From Xiphophorus maculatus (Eukaryota; Chordata; Actinopteri; Cyprinodontiformes; Poeciliidae): a stretch of 64,000 bases of DNA. Of this stretch, positions 59,086-64,000 are shown in pieces. Under the pieces are notes generated by a model. The model searched no databases. It was not told the DNA's origin and saw only the letters and a list, made by a program, of their open reading frames with translations. The stretch lies in NCBI RefSeq assembly GCF_002775205.1, contig NC_036460.1, positions 15,032,402 to 15,096,401 of the forward strand. Reading direction: 5' to 3'. Each line of letters starts with the position of its first letter. The stretch's first letter is position 1. Made by a program: the position numbers and the translations under genes.

Positions 59086-62000
59086 ATGGTTCGGGAGCAG
59101 TATGTCAGCACCACCCAGGGCGTCAGCGCCCCCCGGCCCGTGCCCGACCACATCTACAAGATCGGCATCTACGGCTGGAGGAAACGCTGCCTCTACCTCT
59201 TTGTGTTGCTCCTCATCGTCATCCTGGTGGTGAACTTTGCCCTCACCATATGGATCCTCCGGGTGATGTGGTTCAACGCAGTGCGCGCTGCTCACATTTT
59301 CCGTTCCATTTCACTGCTCCTCTAGAATACACCTTAAATTCTCTGTTACTTTCTTCACCTAGTCCACTAACATTAGACGCACATTGCAGCAAAGGCGTTT
59401 TCACCATTAGCTTGTTTAAAGAGGACAGTGCAAGTGCTATTTCAGGGAGTCTTTTCAGCTTTCTGTCTCAAGTCCAGATGGCAACTGCAGATTTATGAAG
59501 AAACAAGAGATGCACCAAGCAGCCTCACACACATACTCATATATTTATAGACATGCTATTTATTTAATTAAGAGTCTGCCCATGAGCCCAGACCCGAAGT
59601 CTTAGAAGAAATATCACAACAATCAAAGCAGTGAATGTGAATATTTAAACTCAGCTGAAGCCTATTTTGTGTTATTTTATTCATTAAAATTAAGATTAAA
59701 AGATTATTAAAATCTTTTTAATAGATTTAAAGTCTTTTAAATCTTTTAAAATCTTTTTAATAAAAGAGATTAAAACTAAGTCATTTATTTTAGGAAGGAA
59801 TGGGACTCCTCCAAGTACACCCCGATGGAGTAAAGCTGGAAGAAGGCGAGTCTGAGTTTCTTTTCCCGGTCTATGCTCAGGAGATTCACTCCAGAGAAGT
59901 AAGATCAACATAAACACTCACTTTATCTCCCACATTCCTCCTCGTTGTCTGATCTCTCTCCTCATCCCTTCTACCTTCTGCTTTCCAATTAATCGTCAAA
60001 CTGTTGTTTGCTCAGCCTAGCAGCCCGACAGCCTGCCCATTATTTCATCCTGTTTACTAAACGTTAAACTGGAGTGAGAGTTGGAAATGTGCTGCTATCA
60101 TCTGAATCTGCAGACACTCGTGCAGATATTGCCTAGCCTTAGCCAGGGTGCTGCATATTTCTCAGTGCAGCTCTTGTTTTTTTTTTTGTTTTTTTTTGTG
60201 TGTGTTTTTTTTGTGGGGGAACGTGTCAGAACAAACTGGATTTGGCAGTCCCACGCAGTGCACATGGCGAAGCGCTCAGCTCCCCATTAACCTCAGGGAT
60301 ATTTGTGGTGGGGAGTAGTTTATGGCCTGCCTCCTAGCAGCAGATGGGAACACTTTGCTGCAGTTGTTTGCATGTTATGGCTTTTCTTGCTCATAACAAC
60401 AATTTTTTTAAAGCGGTCTTTTTTTTTTTCTTCACAACTCTCATTAAAGAGGCAATACATCCCTCATTTATGGATGGGCACATTCTCTAATGTATTATAT
60501 GACTATCTAATGAGACTCAGTGACTCACGTCGCCGTCCTTCGTCTTTTGTATGAGAAGTTTGTTACATGGATCATTTTTATAAAAGCGTCTTCCTCGCAG
60601 CACAGAAACAGAAGTGATTTAATGCAGGGCGGCTTTCTGTTCATGAAAGGCTCATGTTTTCTGTCTGCTGATACAAATTACAGGCTGCTTCTGTCACCTT
60701 GTGCAAACATTGCTGCAAAATGGTAAGAAGCAGTTTGTTTAAAAACAAACTATTTCACAGTTTGTCTAATGTTACCCAATTTATTAAATGTTTGACATGT
60801 TAATGAACTCTTTTTGTGAGGAGACTGAAAAATCTGTCAGTGTTAAGGAGTCAACTGTATAAAACGAAACGATAAATAACTGTAGAAAAACACCAAAACA
60901 ATTGTTTTCCCTCTGATGCATAATTGTGTGTTTTCTGATGTTTATCTAATATTCAAATGCTTACTATTCACTCATGTCTTGCTTTGACATTTACAATTTA
61001 ACAATAAGAGATATACTGTATTTATAGTTGCGGTGAAGTTAATTCTAAGTCATGTCAGCCAATTTCCACACATGCTCCCCTATTTATTGAATGAATTCAT
61101 CCTCATTCAATACAGCTTCAAGGAAGAAAAGAGCAAAAATCAAACTTCTAGTTAAAGTTCAAGCCTTGCCAGCAAATAGAAAGCTGATGAGGATGAGAGC
61201 TGGAATCAAGATGGTTATGAAGGTAGTGAGTGTGAAGTACAGATATCAGACATTTCTGGTACAGTGCACAAGTGTTCAGTGGGTGGTGTGATTCCTACCT
61301 TCTCTTTGAGGCTGATTCATTCTATGAATAGAAGTAAATGTATGGAGATTAAGAGTAAATACAACCTAAAAATATGCTTTACTAGATGAATATAAACGAC
61401 ATATTTTAGCTATGACTTTAACTTTACTGTGTTCAAATGTATCTGTTACACAATCGAGATTAAAACAGAATTTTTTTTAATAAAATGTCTCCTTAATATG
61501 TTCATTTCAGTTGGTTGAGCCACAGTGACGAGATGCCCTAACAAAATGAGTTCCTCATTTTGTTTTGCTGCTAAAGCTGCTGAATATGTTAATGGAATAA
61601 ATAGTGTTCAAACTGATAAGTTTTCTATTTCTTTTGTGCATCATTATGGTACAACGTAGCCTAAAGGCAACAAACTCCCATAACATATAAAAACACCCCA
61701 GACCTTTTTTTTTTCTAACTGGCTAAATAGATTAACTCATTAAATGTGTGTTTTTGTTGTTTAGAGGCTGAAAACATCAGGAACAGCTTTAGTGACACTT
61801 ATGGCGACAGCAGAGGGAACTCACTAGCAACATGTCGGAGCCATTTTTTATTTTAAAAAGACTCTATAGTATTTCAGTAGTTACCATGTTGGAGGCAAAG
61901 TGAAAGTTTTTCGTCATGTATGTGCATCCTGGTCACAAATGTGTTTATTTTACTTTATTTTGTTTGTTCTGGGGGCTTTAAAGTCTCTTTGTTTCCCTCT

Positions 62001-62998
62001 GCCTTCAGGACACTCCCCTAGTTGTGCATTCATCAGAAAATGTTTCCCTTAATGCCCGCCATGAGAATGGGAACGTTACGGGGAGGACATCTGTGGGTAA
62101 GAGGACGCATGTCTACACGGAGACAATCCCGCGCTCACACCTCACATTCGCATGATGTATGGGGGCGATAGTAAAGTCACTCATGTACTTGTCCTGCAGG
62201 GATTCCTCATCCTACATTAGCAGTGACAAGAGGCCATCTGTCAATTTATAATCTCTTAGATTTCCATTTAAAAGCCATTACAGGCAGTGTTCCTGTCTCT
62301 GGCAATGCTTCCGGATCATTCTGTCTTCCATGGAGGGCTCGGGGCCCGTGGAGGGTCATATTTGTACATCTTTTATAGCCACGTTAGAATGCTTTGTCAT
62401 GATTAAAAGGCCAGCAAATGACCCAGCTAATTACTGTGTTCCACGATGCCATTATGTGTCCTTGATCGTTAAGTCGTAAACCGCATAGCCTGCATGCTCC
62501 CAGCCCCAGGAGCATGAAACTAAAATGCTTGTTAGAGAAGATTGTGTGTCGTTCACAAATGTAGACACAGGCGCCGAGTCAAATGTCTCACTGAGGGATC
62601 CACTTGCGGTAGATTCTACTCTCACAGGGCTGTGAACACAGCTGCAGTCAAGGGCAAAGAGACTGACCTGTGATGCGGCGCCCTTCAGTAAAACCCTAAT
62701 GGTGTTACTCGTTTCTCTTAGGGTTGAATTCATCCACTTTGCTGATCACCTCAGCAATTCTAATAAGCTAGAAAATTATCTATGCAAATCTAAAAAGACT
62801 CGGAGTGAAAGGATGAGGTCAGTTTTGTTCATGTACCACTGCCAAACCCCTTTTAGGTGTTTTCTGTTACTGTTACAGGTCCCAAAGAGGCTCAGGGACA
62901 CACTCACAACATGCTCTTAAACTCCCCCAACAACAACATGCTGTTCAGCGCAGATGGCGAGCAGACTTTGATTGGTCCGGACAAACTCCGAGTCACAG
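59086..62998 (+). CDS. sgcg: gamma-sarcoglycan, 5' portion, partial
   Basis: Gamma-sarcoglycan is a type II membrane glycoprotein of the dystrophin complex in muscle; human loss causes limb-girdle dystrophy. Visible coding exons: 59086-59280, 59794-59898, 62009-62096, 62879-62998, all in phase; the rest lies past the right edge. It opens [14 protein letters not shown], with a short cytosolic tail, the family motif [16 protein letters not shown], one hydrophobic span ([20 protein letters not shown]) and WILRVMWF. Then come [26 protein letters not shown], two N-glycosylation sequons (NVS, NVT) and [17 protein letters not shown] and VMWF favour gamma over zeta (MTREQY, VMNF) and delta. One extra glutamate precedes EGESEF compared with human. 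Intron 1 is about 6.2 kb. Confidence 0.9.
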
Positions 62999-64000
62999 GT
63001 ATGTGGGCGGATATCTGTGCTTGTGAATGTAGCACACACCTGTTGGCTGGCACTATTTGGAAAAAGATAACACACACCTCAAATGTGACATCAATGACAG
63101 GTTGGGTTTGAAGGCAAAATGCTGAGCAGCAACCAACAAACTAAGGACAAACACAATGTGATTGTTTCCATGGTCTTTGGGTATAAATAGCAGAGTTTCA
63201 TTAAAATGATCATCATTGTGACACATCCCTCAGTTTTAATCTACTTAATCTGCCCTAGTAACTTTTGATCTGCATTAGAGAACAGTGACTTACTGGAGCA
63301 ACTGTGTGTGGAAAACTTGATTTTGGTTTGGAGGTTTTTTTTCTTTGCTTGCAACTCTTATGGAAATAATAATGCAAAACTAATAGAAAACAATTTCCCC
63401 TTTCAGAAACAATTTCATATTCAGGCACCAGTTGCCATTTGAATTTTGTTCAAGGTCAAGGCTAAACACTTTGCAAACATTCCACATTTACTGCCACCTT
63501 CAGTGAAGGTACCTATCAAGATGATCAAATTGAAAAGATGTAACTTCTACATTAGGCATTTTTTATAGCAATTACTTTTGGGGAAAAAAATCGAAATTTA
63601 TGAGGCATTTTTTCTTTATAAAATCAGCATTACCACAATTTCTAAAATTTCCTATTAAGCAGATTCAGCTGAATAATTGTTAAACCATATAGTAAGAAGA
63701 GCTGTCATTAATTGCCAGTATCTTCAGTTAAAAAAACAACTAAAAAGTTTAAAACAATTGGAACAGCACAAAACAAGGCTTGATAAGGACTCCAACTTAT
63801 CTTGGCACCAACAACAGTGAGGAGGAGGATGGTGGGAGAGGTCCAACATTTTTTATCCAAGGTTCACTGCAATAAATAAGGAGTTTGTTCAATACTAAGT
63901 TTTGTGTTTTGGTCAAATAAGCTAGCTTAGCTCTGTTTCACATCCAAGAAACACAGGGACATTGTTAGGGACCTTTCCAGAACACTGGGAATTGTTTGTT
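62999..64000 (+). other. sgcg intron to the right edge, nothing seen
   Basis: About 1 kb of AT-rich intron after the exon ending at 62998. No further sarcoglycan exon (the expected next one starts PEG-like) or repeat was recognised before the window ends. Confidence 0.6.

Noticed and set aside
59064-59498. 144-codon open frame in another frame over the sgcg exon
   Set aside because: Out-of-frame shadow; the sarcoglycan frame has the conserved membrane span and splice phase.

Overview
The window is vertebrate nuclear DNA, most likely from a teleost fish. It has spliced genes with GT-AG introns, seven proteins that align along most of their visible length with vertebrate orthologues, and an intergenic load of decayed Tc1-like DNA transposons, hAT-type MITEs, LINE tails and simple repeats typical of teleosts. 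I cannot name the species; a percomorph is plausible, but only as an inference from repeat content and compactness.

Layout from left to right: (1) the 3' part of a VASP gene (+, about 576-6481), with its EVH1-coding exons off the left edge; (2) a complete clathrin heavy chain gene, cltc (+, 9267-29877), whose 32 constitutive coding exons sum to 1677 codons, plus a 21-nt cassette microexon; (3) cfap45, an axonemal microtubule inner protein (-, 32944-37277, 524 aa), tail to tail with cltc; (4) slc37a4, the ER glucose-6-phosphate transporter (+, 38956-42981, 429 aa), head to head with cfap45; (5) trappc4 (-, 43543-47061, 219 aa), tail to tail with slc37a4; (6) rps25 (+, 47384-50509, 124 aa), head to head with trappc4 across 322 bp; (7) the 5' part of a gamma-sarcoglycan gene, sgcg (+, probable non-coding exon near 52630-52856, coding from 59086), which runs off the right edge.

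These genes do not form one pathway. They are unrelated housekeeping, ciliary and muscle genes. The slc37a4-trappc4-rps25 block is an old conserved neighbourhood (the same trio is adjacent on human 11q23.3). The other genes lie on different human chromosomes. All exon coordinates were placed by hand from splice consensus and reading frame. The six complete reading frames and the visible vasp and sgcg exons keep phase across every junction.

I found no novel multi-gene system, CRISPR array, operon or viral element. The points worth a second look are small: a conserved clathrin microexon with a downstream RBFOX-type motif; hairpins and interleaved inverted repeats in introns, one filling half of a 92-nt intron; a 100-bp inverted repeat pair flanking slc37a4; two hAT MITEs with matching 8-bp target duplications; and recognisable promoter motifs (RFX X-box, paired CCAAT boxes, a TOP-like rps25 start).
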